64,000 bases of DNA from positions 186,001 to 250,000 of the forward strand of contig NZ_JBOCEG010000001.1 in assembly GCF_050586465.1 (NCBI RefSeq), written 5' to 3'. Shown here one piece after another: positions 45,839 to 53,976 of this stretch. The notes beneath the pieces were generated by a model that was not told where the DNA came from, searched no databases, and was given only the letters and a program-made list of their open reading frames with translations. This DNA is from CAJXYS01 sp913063035 (lineage in GTDB: Bacteria > Pseudomonadota > Alphaproteobacteria > Rhodobacterales > Rhodobacteraceae). Within the stretch, counting starts at the first letter, position 1. Every line of letters begins with the position of its first letter. The position numbers were made by a program, and so were the translations under genes.

Positions 45839-46816
45839 TCAGTCCGCGTAAACATGCATGTCGACCTCGGACGCCTCGGGGTACTTGGCGGCCTCGGCAT
45901 AGGCGACGGCATCGCTCGCGTCCTTCTTGATCTCGGCGTTCATCGCCTCGATCTCGTCCTCGCTGGCGATGCCCTGTTCGACCAGCCAGCCGCGGAAGCG
46001 GACGATCGGGTCGCGGTTTTCCTTCCAGTCCTTTTCCTCGTCCTTGGACCGGTAGTACTCGCGGTTGATGTCGCCGACGTGGTGGCCATGGTAGCGGTAG
46101 GTCATCAACTCGATGAAAAACGGGCCTTTGCCCTTGCGCGCGCGGTCGACCAGTTTCCGCGTCAACGCGTTCACGGCGAGCACGTCCTGCCCGTCGACCT
46201 GGTGCGCCTCGATGCCGAAGGCCTCGGCCCGCGCGGTGATCGAGCCGGCGGCGATTTCCTCGGTCTTGGTGTACTCGGAATAGCCGTTGTTCTCGCAGGC
46301 GTAGATGACCGGCAGCTTCCAGAGCGCGGCCATGTTCATGACCTCGTACCAGAGCCCCTGCGCGGTGGCGCCGTCGCCGAAGAAGCAGACCGTGACGTCG
46401 TCCGAGCCCTGCAGCTTGGCGCGCAGGGCCGAGCCGGTCGCGATCCCCATCGAGCCGCCGACGATGGCGTTGGCGCCCAGGTTGCCGTGGCTCTGGTCGG
46501 CGATGTGCATCGACCCGCCCTTGCCGCGGCAATAGCCCTCTTCCTTGCCGAGAAGCTCGCAGAACATCTCCTTGAACTCGGCGCCCTTGGCGACGCAGTG
46601 CCCGTGGCCGCGATGGGTCGAGGTGATGCGGTCGTCGTCGGTCAGCGCCTCGCAGATGCCCACCGCGACGGCTTCCTCGCCCGAATACATATGCGTAAGC
46701 CCCGGCATCTTGGCCGAGAGGTAAAGCTGGTTCGCGTTGTCCTCGAAGGTGCGGATGCGCACCATCTGGCGGTACATCCGCAGGTAATCCTCGGAATTGT
46801 GCTTGGCGTCGCTCAT
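45839..46816 (-). CDS. 2-oxoacid dehydrogenase E1 component, alpha subunit
   Basis: 325 residues, TPP-binding alpha chain. The thiamine-diphosphate motif runs from GDGATAQG to ENN (about residues 167-199). The phosphorylation-loop-like TYRYHGHHVGD and RGHGHCVAKGAEFKEMFCELLG are also conserved. The enzyme decarboxylates a 2-oxoacid (or cleaves acetoin) and passes the acyl group to a lipoyl domain. It starts 63 bp after the M24 gene, with a 9-bp hairpin between them, and is followed by its beta subunit. Confidence 0.93.
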   Translation of the reverse strand: MSDAKHNSEDYLRMYRQMVRIRTFEDNANQLYLSAKMPGLTHMYSGEEAVAVGICEALTDDDRITSTHRGHGHCVAKGAEFKEMFCELLGKEEGYCRGKGGSMHIADQSHGNLGANAIVGGSMGIATGSALRAKLQGSDDVTVCFFGDGATAQGLWYEVMNMAALWKLPVIYACENNGYSEYTKTEEIAAGSITARAEAFGIEAHQVDGQDVLAVNALTRKLVDRARKGKGPFFIELMTYRYHGHHVGDINREYYRSKDEEKDWKENRDPIVRFRGWLVEQGIASEDEIEAMNAEIKKDASDAVAYAEAAKYPEASEVDMHVYAD

Positions 46817-46842
46817 CGGGGTCTCCCTGGTCCCTGCTTGGT

Positions 46843-46864
46843 CCCTCCCCCGGACGGGGGAGGG
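46843..46864 (-). other. Intercistronic hairpin between the M24 and E1 alpha genes
   Basis: Perfect 9-bp stem CCCTCCCCC / GGGGGAGGG with a 4-nt loop (46852-46855). No T-tract follows on the minus strand, so an mRNA-processing or stability role is more likely than termination. The role is inferred. Confidence 0.55.
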
Positions 46865-46879
46865 CCGGCAGGGACGCTC

Positions 46880-48178
46880 TCAGTAACGGTTGGCGATCGG
46901 CAGTTCCTCGGCCGGGAAGAGCGAGATCACCTCGCAGCCGGTGTCGGTCACGACGACCTCTTCCTCGATCCGCGCGGCCGAGTAGCCGTCCGTGGCCGGG
47001 CAGTAGGTCTCCAGCGCGAAGACCATGCCGGTCTGGATCTCCATCGGGTGATCGAGGCTGACCGCGCGGCTGATGATCGGCCGCTCGTGCAGCGCGAGGC
47101 CGAGCCCGTGGCCGAACTGCAGGCCGAAGGCCGCGTCTTCCGACGGGAAGCCGAATTCCTCGGCCGTCGGCCAGGCCTGCGCCACGACATCGGTCGTCAC
47201 GCCGGGGCGGATCAGGTCGATCGAGGCGTCGATCCATTCCCGCGCCTTTACGTAGGCGTCGGTCTGGGCGCTGGTCGCGCGGCCGATGTTGAAGGTCCGG
47301 TAGTAGCAGGTCCGGTAGCCCTGGTAGGACTGCAGGATGTCGAAGAAGGCCTGGTCGCCGGGGCGGAAATACCGGTCGGTGAAGTTATGCGGATGCGGGT
47401 TGCACCGCTCGCCCGAGATCGCGTTGATCGCCTCGACGTCGTCCGAGCCCATCTCGTAGAGCATCTTGTTGGAAAGCGCGACGATGTCGTTCTCGCGAAC
47501 GCCCGGCTTCAGCTCCTCGTAGATCATGTGGTAGACGCCGTCGACCATGCTGGCCGCCTGGGTCAGAAGCTGGATCTCGTCCCAGTTCTTGATCTCGCGC
47601 GCCGCCAGCATGATCTGCTGGCCGTCGACCACGTGCAGGCCTTCCTCCTGCAGCGCGTGGAACATGGCGGTTTCCGCGTAGTCCACGCCCACCGGCATGT
47701 CGGCCATGCCGGCATCCTTGATCAGCTGGGCGATCTGCTTGGCATATTTCCGCATCAGGCCGAATTCCGGCGGGATCGTGCCGCGCATGCCGACGACGCC
47801 GGCGAGGCAGTGATCGGGTTCCAGCCAGTCGGAATACTTCTGGTGGTGCACCGCGGCCGAGCCGAAGTCCCAGACGTAGGGCGAGTCATCGCCCGTCAGC
47901 AGGCAGAAGCGGCACATCTTGTCCCGTTCCCACTCGCCGATCTTGGTGGCCGAGACGTAGCGGATGTTGTTCACGTCGAACAGCAGCAGCGTGCCCGCGT
48001 TCGACGCCTTGAGCGCCTCGCGGGTCCGGGCAAGCCGGTAGCGGCGCAGGCGGTCATGGTCGATGCGGCGCTCGAAATCGACCGAGGTGTGGCCCCAGGC
48101 CGGCAGCCGCCCTTCCCAGCGCCAGTTCGGCTCGAGGTCCTGCGGGGTGAGCATATTGGGCATGAGTGCGCGAGACAT
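46880..48178 (-). CDS. M24 family protein (aminopeptidase/creatinase fold) with altered metal site
   Basis: 432 residues: an N-terminal creatinase-like domain and a C-terminal pita-bread domain. Four expected metal ligands are visible: Asp in FFDILQSYQGY, His in FGHGLGLALHERP, Glu in FALETYCPATDG and Glu in ARIEEEVVV. The second Asp of the usual GYxxDxTRT is Cys in GYRTCYYRTF. M24 relatives include Xaa-Pro peptidases, creatinase, ectoine hydrolase and the DMSP lyase DddP; I cannot choose between C-N hydrolase and lyase. ATG at 48178 has CGGAG upstream. It lies between the SDR and E1 genes. Confidence 0.85.
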   Translation of the reverse strand: MSRALMPNMLTPQDLEPNWRWEGRLPAWGHTSVDFERRIDHDRLRRYRLARTREALKASNAGTLLLFDVNNIRYVSATKIGEWERDKMCRFCLLTGDDSPYVWDFGSAAVHHQKYSDWLEPDHCLAGVVGMRGTIPPEFGLMRKYAKQIAQLIKDAGMADMPVGVDYAETAMFHALQEEGLHVVDGQQIMLAAREIKNWDEIQLLTQAASMVDGVYHMIYEELKPGVRENDIVALSNKMLYEMGSDDVEAINAISGERCNPHPHNFTDRYFRPGDQAFFDILQSYQGYRTCYYRTFNIGRATSAQTDAYVKAREWIDASIDLIRPGVTTDVVAQAWPTAEEFGFPSEDAAFGLQFGHGLGLALHERPIISRAVSLDHPMEIQTGMVFALETYCPATDGYSAARIEEEVVVTDTGCEVISLFPAEELPIANRY

Positions 48179-48194
48179 GGCAAAAACTCCGTTT

Positions 48195-48213
48195 GGTGCG
48201 CGGAAGGCGCACC
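48195..48213 (-). other. Intercistronic hairpin ahead of the M24 gene
   Basis: 7-bp stem GGTGCGC / GCGCACC with a 5-nt loop, ending just before the AAACGGAG ribosome-site region and a TTTTT run on the minus strand. It could be a processing site or a weak attenuator. Confidence 0.5.
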
Positions 48214-48263
48214 GTTTCAAGGTGGGTAGGGGCGGGCGCGCGGCTTGGGCGCGCCCGGTGGCG

Positions 48264-49073
48264 TCACTGGATGCACCAGCCGCCGTCGATATGGATCATC
48301 TGGCCGGTCATGTAGTCGCTGTCGTTGCTGGCCAGGAACGACGCCGTGCCGGTGATGTCGTCGGGGTAGGAGACCCGCTTGATCTGGAGCGCGTCGCGGA
48401 CGATGTCCTCGTAGGCCTGGCCGGCCTTCTGCTTGAAGCCGATATCCACGAGATCCTTGTCGAGCTGTTCCCAGAGCGGCGTGACCACTACGCCCGGCGC
48501 GTAGCCGTTGACGGTGATGTTGTGCTCGGCCAGCGCGACGGCGCCGCAATGGGTCAGGGCGAGGCAGCCGTATTTGGAGGTGCAGTAGACGGTCACGTCC
48601 ACCAGCGGCTTGCGCGACGCGATGGAGCCGACATTGATGATCTTGTAGGGATGATCTTCCATCGGGCCCTGCGCGATCATCTGCTTGGCCGTCTCCTGCA
48701 TGCCGAGCCACATCGCCTTGGTGTTGACGTTCATGATCATGTCCCAGTTGTCTTCATCGATATCCATGAAGAACCGGGGCTTGTTCAGGCCCGCGTTGAA
48801 GAGCCCGACATTGATCGAGCCGAAGGCGTCGACGGTGGCCGCGACGGCGGCGGCGTTGTCCTCGCGCTTGGTGACGTCCATCTTGACCGCAATCGCCTTG
48901 CCGTTGCCGGCCGCGTTGATGCGGTCGGCCACCTTCTGGGCCTCGTCGAGGTCCAGGTCCCCGATGCACACGTTGCCGCCCTGGGCGGCGAAGCTCTCGG
49001 CGTTGGCCGCGCCCATGCCGCGGGCGGCGCCGGTGATCAGGATGTTTTTTCCGTTCAGGCGATTGGGGTCCAT
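48264..49073 (-). CDS. Short-chain dehydrogenase/reductase (leftward arm)
   Basis: 269 residues, classical SDR of the polyol/sugar dehydrogenase group. Nucleotide motif TGAARGMG near residue 15, NAGLNKP near 96, catalytic Ser in GSIASRK and Tyr/Lys in YCTSKYG, and the C-terminal signature FLASNDSDYMTGQMIHIDGG. Acidic residue after beta-2 (GDLDLDE) favours NAD. It is clearly related to the SDR of the rightward arm at 52.2 kb (shared NKP and DEDNW-type stretches). It starts 10 bp after the regulator gene. Confidence 0.9.
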   Translation of the reverse strand: MDPNRLNGKNILITGAARGMGAANAESFAAQGGNVCIGDLDLDEAQKVADRINAAGNGKAIAVKMDVTKREDNAAAVAATVDAFGSINVGLFNAGLNKPRFFMDIDEDNWDMIMNVNTKAMWLGMQETAKQMIAQGPMEDHPYKIINVGSIASRKPLVDVTVYCTSKYGCLALTHCGAVALAEHNITVNGYAPGVVVTPLWEQLDKDLVDIGFKQKAGQAYEDIVRDALQIKRVSYPDDITGTASFLASNDSDYMTGQMIHIDGGWCIQ

Positions 49074-49083
49074 GGTTTCCTCC

Positions 49084-50862
49084 CTAAGTGACCGGTTTTG
49101 TCATGGCTTCCTCGGCGCGGGCCTGGGCCCGCGCGAGGGCGTCCTCGGGCGCGACGACGCCGCGCAGCATGTCGTGCAGCTCGTGGCCGCAGATCCGGAT
49201 GATCTCGGAAATCTGCGGGATCGGCGGGCGCGGCCAGAACTGCAGCTCGTCGCGCCAGGACATCTGGTCGACCATCTCGAAGATGGGCGAGAGCCGCCGC
49301 ACCTCGGGATCGGCCCCGACCGAGTACCGCGGGGCGGTGCGGCTGCCGTTCTGGGCATAGAGTTTCTGTGCGGCCGGCGAGGTGAAGGCGATCAGCGCCT
49401 CGACCGCGTCCTCCAGGCGGTCTTCCGACAGGTTCGCCGGCAGGCAGAGCACGTAGCCGCCGACCGGCGCGATGGGCGCGCCTTCCGGGCCGTGCGGATG
49501 CGGAACGTATCCGGTGTTGCCATGCGCCGGGCAGCCGGTGTCCAGCTCGAAATAGGGGGCCAGCAGGGTATAGCCGTAGGCCATCGCCACCTTGCCGGCG
49601 GCATAGGGGCGAACCCGCTCGTACCAGGACATCGACAGGATGTCGGGCGGCGAGAACTCCATCAGCTGCATCAGGTATTCCGCCGCCGCGCGGCCGCGCG
49701 GGGTGTCGATGGTCGGGCGGATGTCCGGCCGCTCGAGATGGTCGGCGTCGAAGCCGCCCGCGATGCGGGGGATGTCGATGACCGGCTGGCCGAAATCGGC
49801 GCAGGTCATGATGAAGGTATGGCCGAGCGCCGTGCCCCGCGCGGCGTTCCAGGCGATGCCGTAGCGCCCCTTGCGCGGGGCGTGGAAGCGGCGCGCGGCC
49901 TCGATGACCGCGTCCGTGGTCGCGGGGGGCTCCAGGCCCTCGGCGGCGAACCAGTCGCGGCGGTAGAACATCAGCTCCGGCGTGGTCTGGCTCGGCACGC
50001 CGTAGGGCACGCCGTTCCAGTGCGCGGCGCGCCAGCCGGCGGTGTGGAAATCGCTGGGGTCCAGCCGCCCGGTATCCATGACCTCGGTCAGCGGGCGCAC
50101 GACCCCGCGCTTCACGAACTCGCCGATCCAGGGCAGGTCGACGGCGATCAGGTCATAGCGGCTCTTGGCCCGGGTGGCGTTGCGCAGCGCTTCCTCGCGC
50201 AGCCGGTCGATCGAGAAGGCGCGCTGGTGGATCGAGGTGCCGACGATCTGCTCGAACTGGCGCTTCAGGTTTTCCATGACCATGAAGGTCGGGTCGCCAT
50301 GGACGAGAATCCGGACCCCGCCCGACAGGCGCAGCGGCTGGGGCAGGGCGCGCGGTGGCGGGATCAGGGCCTGGCCAGGCTGGTAGGAATCGCCGAAATA
50401 GTATTCCGCCTGGCCACGGCCGCCGGAGGCGTCGCCGAAGGATTCGGTCGCGATCCGCTCGATCCGGTCGGCGATCTGCTGCCAGTCCTCCAGTAACTGC
50501 GCGCTGGGATGCAGCGAAAAGCTCTTGCCGGTCTTGGTGCGCGGCCGCTGCTCGACGAGGCCCGCTTTCTGGATGTCGCCCAGCTTGCGCATCGCCGTCG
50601 CGTAGGGCACGCCCGAGGCCGCCACCAGCGACGAGGCCGAGACGAGCCGCCCCTCCACATGGCTGCGCAGGAGGTGCAGGATCATGTTGAGATGCGGATT
50701 GGGCGTCGTCGGCTCCAGCGCGGTGTCGAGCTCGACGCAGAGCTCTTCGAGGAACCGGACGACACGATCCAGGTCAGCGCCGCCGCCCGAGGGCGCGGAG
50801 GCCTCGGACGACCCGCCGACCGGATATCCATTTCGGACAATTTGTGTCGTTTCCTGGTTCAT
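49084..50862 (-). CDS. Winged-helix regulator fused to an SBP_bac_1-like sugar-binding domain
   Basis: 592 residues, no signal peptide. Residues about 57-118 form a winged helix-turn-helix (LLRSHVEGRLVSASSLVAASGVPYATAMRKLGDIQKAGLVEQRP). From about 182 to 560 the sequence is a MalE-type solute-binding domain (RILVHGDPTFMVMENLKRQFEQIVG, YDLIAVDLPWIGEFVKRGVVRPLTE, GVPYGVPSQTTPELMFYRRDWF). A cytosolic ligand-responsive regulator is the simplest reading. ATG at 50862 is preferred; an open extension to 51087 passes through operator-like DNA and lacks similarity. It heads the leftward operon and diverges from the ABC transporter genes. Confidence 0.8.
   Translation of the reverse strand: MNQETTQIVRNGYPVGGSSEASAPSGGGADLDRVVRFLEELCVELDTALEPTTPNPHLNMILHLLRSHVEGRLVSASSLVAASGVPYATAMRKLGDIQKAGLVEQRPRTKTGKSFSLHPSAQLLEDWQQIADRIERIATESFGDASGGRGQAEYYFGDSYQPGQALIPPPRALPQPLRLSGGVRILVHGDPTFMVMENLKRQFEQIVGTSIHQRAFSIDRLREEALRNATRAKSRYDLIAVDLPWIGEFVKRGVVRPLTEVMDTGRLDPSDFHTAGWRAAHWNGVPYGVPSQTTPELMFYRRDWFAAEGLEPPATTDAVIEAARRFHAPRKGRYGIAWNAARGTALGHTFIMTCADFGQPVIDIPRIAGGFDADHLERPDIRPTIDTPRGRAAAEYLMQLMEFSPPDILSMSWYERVRPYAAGKVAMAYGYTLLAPYFELDTGCPAHGNTGYVPHPHGPEGAPIAPVGGYVLCLPANLSEDRLEDAVEALIAFTSPAAQKLYAQNGSRTAPRYSVGADPEVRRLSPIFEMVDQMSWRDELQFWPRPPIPQISEIIRICGHELHDMLRGVVAPEDALARAQARAEEAMTKPVT
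50825..50839. promoter_or_regulatory. Operator-like motif, copy 1
   Basis: TATCCATTTCGGACA, a TRTCC-N5-GGAYA element with a strong resemblance to the two intergenic copies. It lies inside the first codons of the regulator gene, so binding here could block its own transcription. Confidence 0.4.
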
Positions 50863-50963
50863 GTAAGCTGTGTTCTCTCGGGCGGTTCCGCCCCTGTGCC
50901 CACGTGCCGTCATGGCGCGCCCCCCAAATTGTTCAGATTGATATCCAGCCAGTATCTCAAAAA

Positions 50964-50978
50964 TGTCCGTTACGGATA
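50964..50978. promoter_or_regulatory. Operator-like motif, copy 2
   Basis: TGTCCGTTACGGATA contains the perfect 11-bp palindrome TCCGTTACGGA. It lies in the region between the two divergent operons. Confidence 0.55.
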
Positions 50979-50984
50979 GTAAAG

Positions 50985-50999
50985 TATCCATATCGGATA
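50985..50999. promoter_or_regulatory. Operator-like motif, copy 3
   Basis: TATCCATATCGGATA is an inverted repeat with half-sites TATCC and GGATA. Its centre is 21 bp from that of copy 2, two helical turns, which would place two dimers on the same DNA face. Confidence 0.55.
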
Positions 51000-51120
51000 A
51001 GATACCCGGCCGCGCCGTCCGTGCGAAACATGCTGGATGGGAGTCGATTGCACCGGGCTGATTCCCGGGCTGGGAGGACAGCGGCAATCGGGTTAGAACG
51101 TCTCAAGGGAGGACCCCGCA

Positions 51121-52071
51121 ATGAAACACTCGATCACGGCGACTCTTTTCGCCTCTACCGCGCTGCTCGGCACCGCTGCCGTCGCGCAGGAAATGACCAT
51201 CGGCATCACCCAGAACAACGTCGGTGTCGACAGCTACCAGACGACCTATGAAAAGGCCTTCATCGCCGCGGCCGAGGCGAACCCCGACGTCGAGACCGTG
51301 GTGCTCGACGCCGGCGGCGACGTCGCCCGCCAGATCGCGCAGATGGAAGACCTGATCCAGCAGCAAGTCGACGCGATCATCATCTGGCCGACCAACGGCG
51401 AGGCCGTCATCCCGGCCGTCCGCAAGGCGCACCAGGCCGACATCCCGGTGATCGTCACCAACTCGAACATCGCCGAGCAGGGCTTCGACTTCGTCGCCTC
51501 CTTCTCGGGCCCCGACAACATCACCCAGGGCCGGCGCTCCGCCGAGATCATGTGCGACAAGTTCAAGGACATGGGCATCGAGGACGAGGCCAAGGTCGTG
51601 CACATCACCGGTCAGCCCGGCTACACCACCGCCATCGAGCGCGCCAAGGGCTTCAACGACCGCCTGCCCGAAGTCTGCCCGAACGTGGAGCAGATCGACC
51701 AGCAGCCGGGCGACTGGAACCGCGAGAAGTCGCAGCAGGTCATGGAAGCCTTCCTCGTCAAGTATGACGACATCGACGGCGTCTATTCTGGCGACGACAA
51801 CATGGGCGTCGGCGCGCTGAACGCCGCCAAGGCCGCCGGCCGCGAGGGCATCATCTTCGTGGGCGCGACCAACTTCGCCGTCGGCTACGAGGCGATGGCC
51901 GCGGGCGATTACTGGGGCTCGATCTACCAGTCGCCGGTGGACGACGCCGAGGCCGCGCTGCAGACCGCGATCGACGTGCTCAACGGCGAAGAGGTTCCGT
52001 TCCTGAACTACTTCGACACGCCGAAGATCACCCAGGACAACATGGATCAGTTCGACAAGCCCGTCTTCTGA
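51121..52071 (+). CDS. Ribose-type ABC transporter, substrate-binding protein
   Basis: 316 residues, periplasmic-binding-protein-1 fold (cluster B, RbsB-like). A signal peptide ends near residue 22 (TAAVA-QE). Typical segments are MTIGITQNNVGVDSYQ, QQQVDAIIIWPTNGEAVIPAV, ITGQPGYTTAIERAKGF and GVYSGDDNMGVGALNAAKAAG. Such proteins bind sugars, polyols or related small ligands; the exact ligand is unknown. First gene of the rightward arm; its ATG is preceded by GGGAGGA. Operator-like motifs lie 122-157 bp upstream. Confidence 0.92.
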   Translation: MKHSITATLFASTALLGTAAVAQEMTIGITQNNVGVDSYQTTYEKAFIAAAEANPDVETVVLDAGGDVARQIAQMEDLIQQQVDAIIIWPTNGEAVIPAVRKAHQADIPVIVTNSNIAEQGFDFVASFSGPDNITQGRRSAEIMCDKFKDMGIEDEAKVVHITGQPGYTTAIERAKGFNDRLPEVCPNVEQIDQQPGDWNREKSQQVMEAFLVKYDDIDGVYSGDDNMGVGALNAAKAAGREGIIFVGATNFAVGYEAMAAGDYWGSIYQSPVDDAEAALQTAIDVLNGEEVPFLNYFDTPKITQDNMDQFDKPVF

Positions 52072-52159
52072 TCTCCTCCCGGAATGCGCGGGGTGTGCAC
52101 GGTCGCGTGCCCCGCGCGTTTTCCGGCCTCACAAGACCACGACACGAGGGAGAGACGAG

Positions 52160-52957
52160 ATGGGTCGAGTCTCGGGCCGGTCCTGTATTGTCACGGGGGC
52201 CGCACAGGGCATCGGGCGTGCCATCGGCGAGGCCTTGCTCGACGCGGGCGCCGATGTCTGTTTCGCCGACATAAACGGCGAGAAGGTCGCCGGGGTCGCG
52301 GAAGCCAGCCGCCAGCGCGCCGAAGCGGGCGGCGGCCGTGTCACGAGCGCGGCGGTCGACGTCACCGACCGCGCCCAGGTGCGGGCGATGATCGCCCACG
52401 CGGTCGAGATGTTCGGCAAGCTCGACGTCAAGTTCAACAATGCCGGCGTCAACAAGCCGATGAACTTCCTCGACGTCACCGAGGACAACTGGAATTTCAT
52501 CATGGGCGTGAACGGGCTGGGCTGCATGATCGGCATGCAGGAAGCCGCGCGGCAGATGATCGCGCAGGGCGGCGGCGGCAAGATCGTCAACACCGCCTCG
52601 ATCGCAAGCCGGCAGGGGTTCGACAACGTCGCGCCCTACTGCGCGTCCAAATGGGCGGTGGTGTCGCTGACCCAGTCGGGCGCGCGGGATCTCGCGAAAC
52701 ATGATATCACGGTCACGGGCTTCGCCCCCGGGGTCGTCGCCACCGAGATGTGGGAAGAGGTCGACCGTGACCTGATGGCCATCGGCGCGTCGGAGCGCCC
52801 GGGCCAGGCGATGGAAGAGTTTTCGGCCGATATCCTGAAAGGGCGCGTCGCGACGCCCGAGGACATTACCGGTACCACGACGTTCCTGGCCTCGCGGGAC
52901 AGCGACTACATGACCGGGCAAATCGTCATGATCGACGGCGGTATGACCCTGGTCTGA
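52160..52957 (+). CDS. Short-chain dehydrogenase/reductase (rightward arm)
   Basis: 265 residues, classical SDR. Motifs: TGAAQGIGRAIG (about 13-24), NNAGVNKP, catalytic Ser in TASIASRQG, YCASKWA, and C-terminal FLASRDSDYMTGQIVMIDGG. The acidic DIN after beta-2 favours NAD. It is a paralogue of the SDR in the opposite arm, so a polyol or secondary-alcohol substrate class is likely. It lies between the binding-protein and permease genes with a GAGGGAGAG ribosome site. Confidence 0.9.
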   Translation: MGRVSGRSCIVTGAAQGIGRAIGEALLDAGADVCFADINGEKVAGVAEASRQRAEAGGGRVTSAAVDVTDRAQVRAMIAHAVEMFGKLDVKFNNAGVNKPMNFLDVTEDNWNFIMGVNGLGCMIGMQEAARQMIAQGGGGKIVNTASIASRQGFDNVAPYCASKWAVVSLTQSGARDLAKHDITVTGFAPGVVATEMWEEVDRDLMAIGASERPGQAMEEFSADILKGRVATPEDITGTTTFLASRDSDYMTGQIVMIDGGMTLV

Positions 52958-52990
52958 CAATCGAGGCGGCAGCCGGAAGGGGAGGAATTC

Positions 52991-53965
52991 ATGGCGGCGC
53001 TGACAACGAAAAACATAGGCGGCTTCCTGGCGCGCCAGGGGATCATCGTGGCCTTCGTTCTCTTTATGATCGGGTTCGCGCTGGCCAATGATCGCTTCAT
53101 CACGATGGACAACATCTTCGGCGTGATCCGGTCCTCGGCGATCCTCGGCGTCATGGCGCTCGGGGTGACCTTCGTGGTGATCGGCGGCAATCTCGATCTT
53201 TCGGTCGGCTCGATGATGTCCTTCTCGACCATCGTGGTGCTGGACCTTCACGACAAGCTCGGCCCGGCGCTCGGCATTCCGGCGATGTACGGGATGACGC
53301 TGGCGCTGGGCGCCTTCATCGGCTTTTTGGTGGGCTACCTGAAGCTCAACTCGCTGATCGTGACGCTCGGCATGCTCTCGGCCATCCATGGGCTGACCCT
53401 GACCTATTCGGGCGGCAAGAACATGGACATCGCCGACAAGGAAGGCACCTGGTTCGGCATCTTCGGGCAGGGCAGCATCCTCGGCGTGCCGGTGCCGATC
53501 CTGATCTTCGCGCTGCTCGCCGTGGTGCTGAGCATGGTGCTGGCCAAGACGCCGTTCGGGCGCAAGGTCTACGCCGTGGGCGGCAACGGCATGGCGGCCA
53601 CCTTCTCGGGCGTGCCGCGGGCGCGGGTGGTCTTCATGACCTACCTGATCTCGGCCTTCTGCGTCGCCACGGCGGGGCTGATACAGGCAAGCCGCTCGCT
53701 CGGCAGCCAGAACACGGTGGGCCAGGGCATGGAACTCGAGGTGCTGGCCGCGGTCATTCTCGGCGGCGCGTCGCTTCTGGGGGGGTCGGGCACGGTCTTC
53801 AAGACGGTGATCGGGGTGCTGATCCTCGGCTTCATCCAGAACGGCCTGCTTCTCGTCGGGCTGGAATTCTACGTCCAGTACGTCGTGACCTGGGTCATCA
53901 TCATCCTGGCGGTCTGGCTGGATATCGCGGCCAAGCGCGGCCGGCTCCTGTCGCCGATCGCCTGA
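52991..53965 (+). CDS. Ribose-type ABC transporter permease 1
   Basis: 324 residues, BPD_transp_2 (RbsC-like) inner-membrane permease with eight to ten spans. Conserved stretches are GVTFVVIGGNLDLSVGSMMSF and VLAAVILGGASLLGGSGTVFKTVIGVLIL. It is one of two different permeases in this operon, so the channel is probably a heterodimer. It begins 33 bp after the SDR stop, with AAGGGGAGG as the ribosome site. Confidence 0.92.
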   Translation: MAALTTKNIGGFLARQGIIVAFVLFMIGFALANDRFITMDNIFGVIRSSAILGVMALGVTFVVIGGNLDLSVGSMMSFSTIVVLDLHDKLGPALGIPAMYGMTLALGAFIGFLVGYLKLNSLIVTLGMLSAIHGLTLTYSGGKNMDIADKEGTWFGIFGQGSILGVPVPILIFALLAVVLSMVLAKTPFGRKVYAVGGNGMAATFSGVPRARVVFMTYLISAFCVATAGLIQASRSLGSQNTVGQGMELEVLAAVILGGASLLGGSGTVFKTVIGVLILGFIQNGLLLVGLEFYVQYVVTWVIIILAVWLDIAAKRGRLLSPIA

Positions 53966-53976
53966 GGGAGGGGACC

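Noticed and set aside
45828..47237. Long open frame upstream of the E1 beta gene in the same frame
   Set aside because: It overlaps the E1 alpha and M24 genes out of frame; its translation is Arg/Gly-rich shadow sequence typical of GC-rich DNA.
46880..48178. The M24 gene as the DMSP lyase dddP
   Set aside because: The fold is shared, but the characteristic metal-site sequence of DddP differs and one ligand here is Cys. No other DMSP genes are nearby.
50863..51087. N-terminal extension of the winged-helix regulator to 51087
   Set aside because: The open frame passes through the operator-like palindromes and AT-rich promoter-type DNA and adds no recognisable domain; the ATG at 50862 is more plausible.
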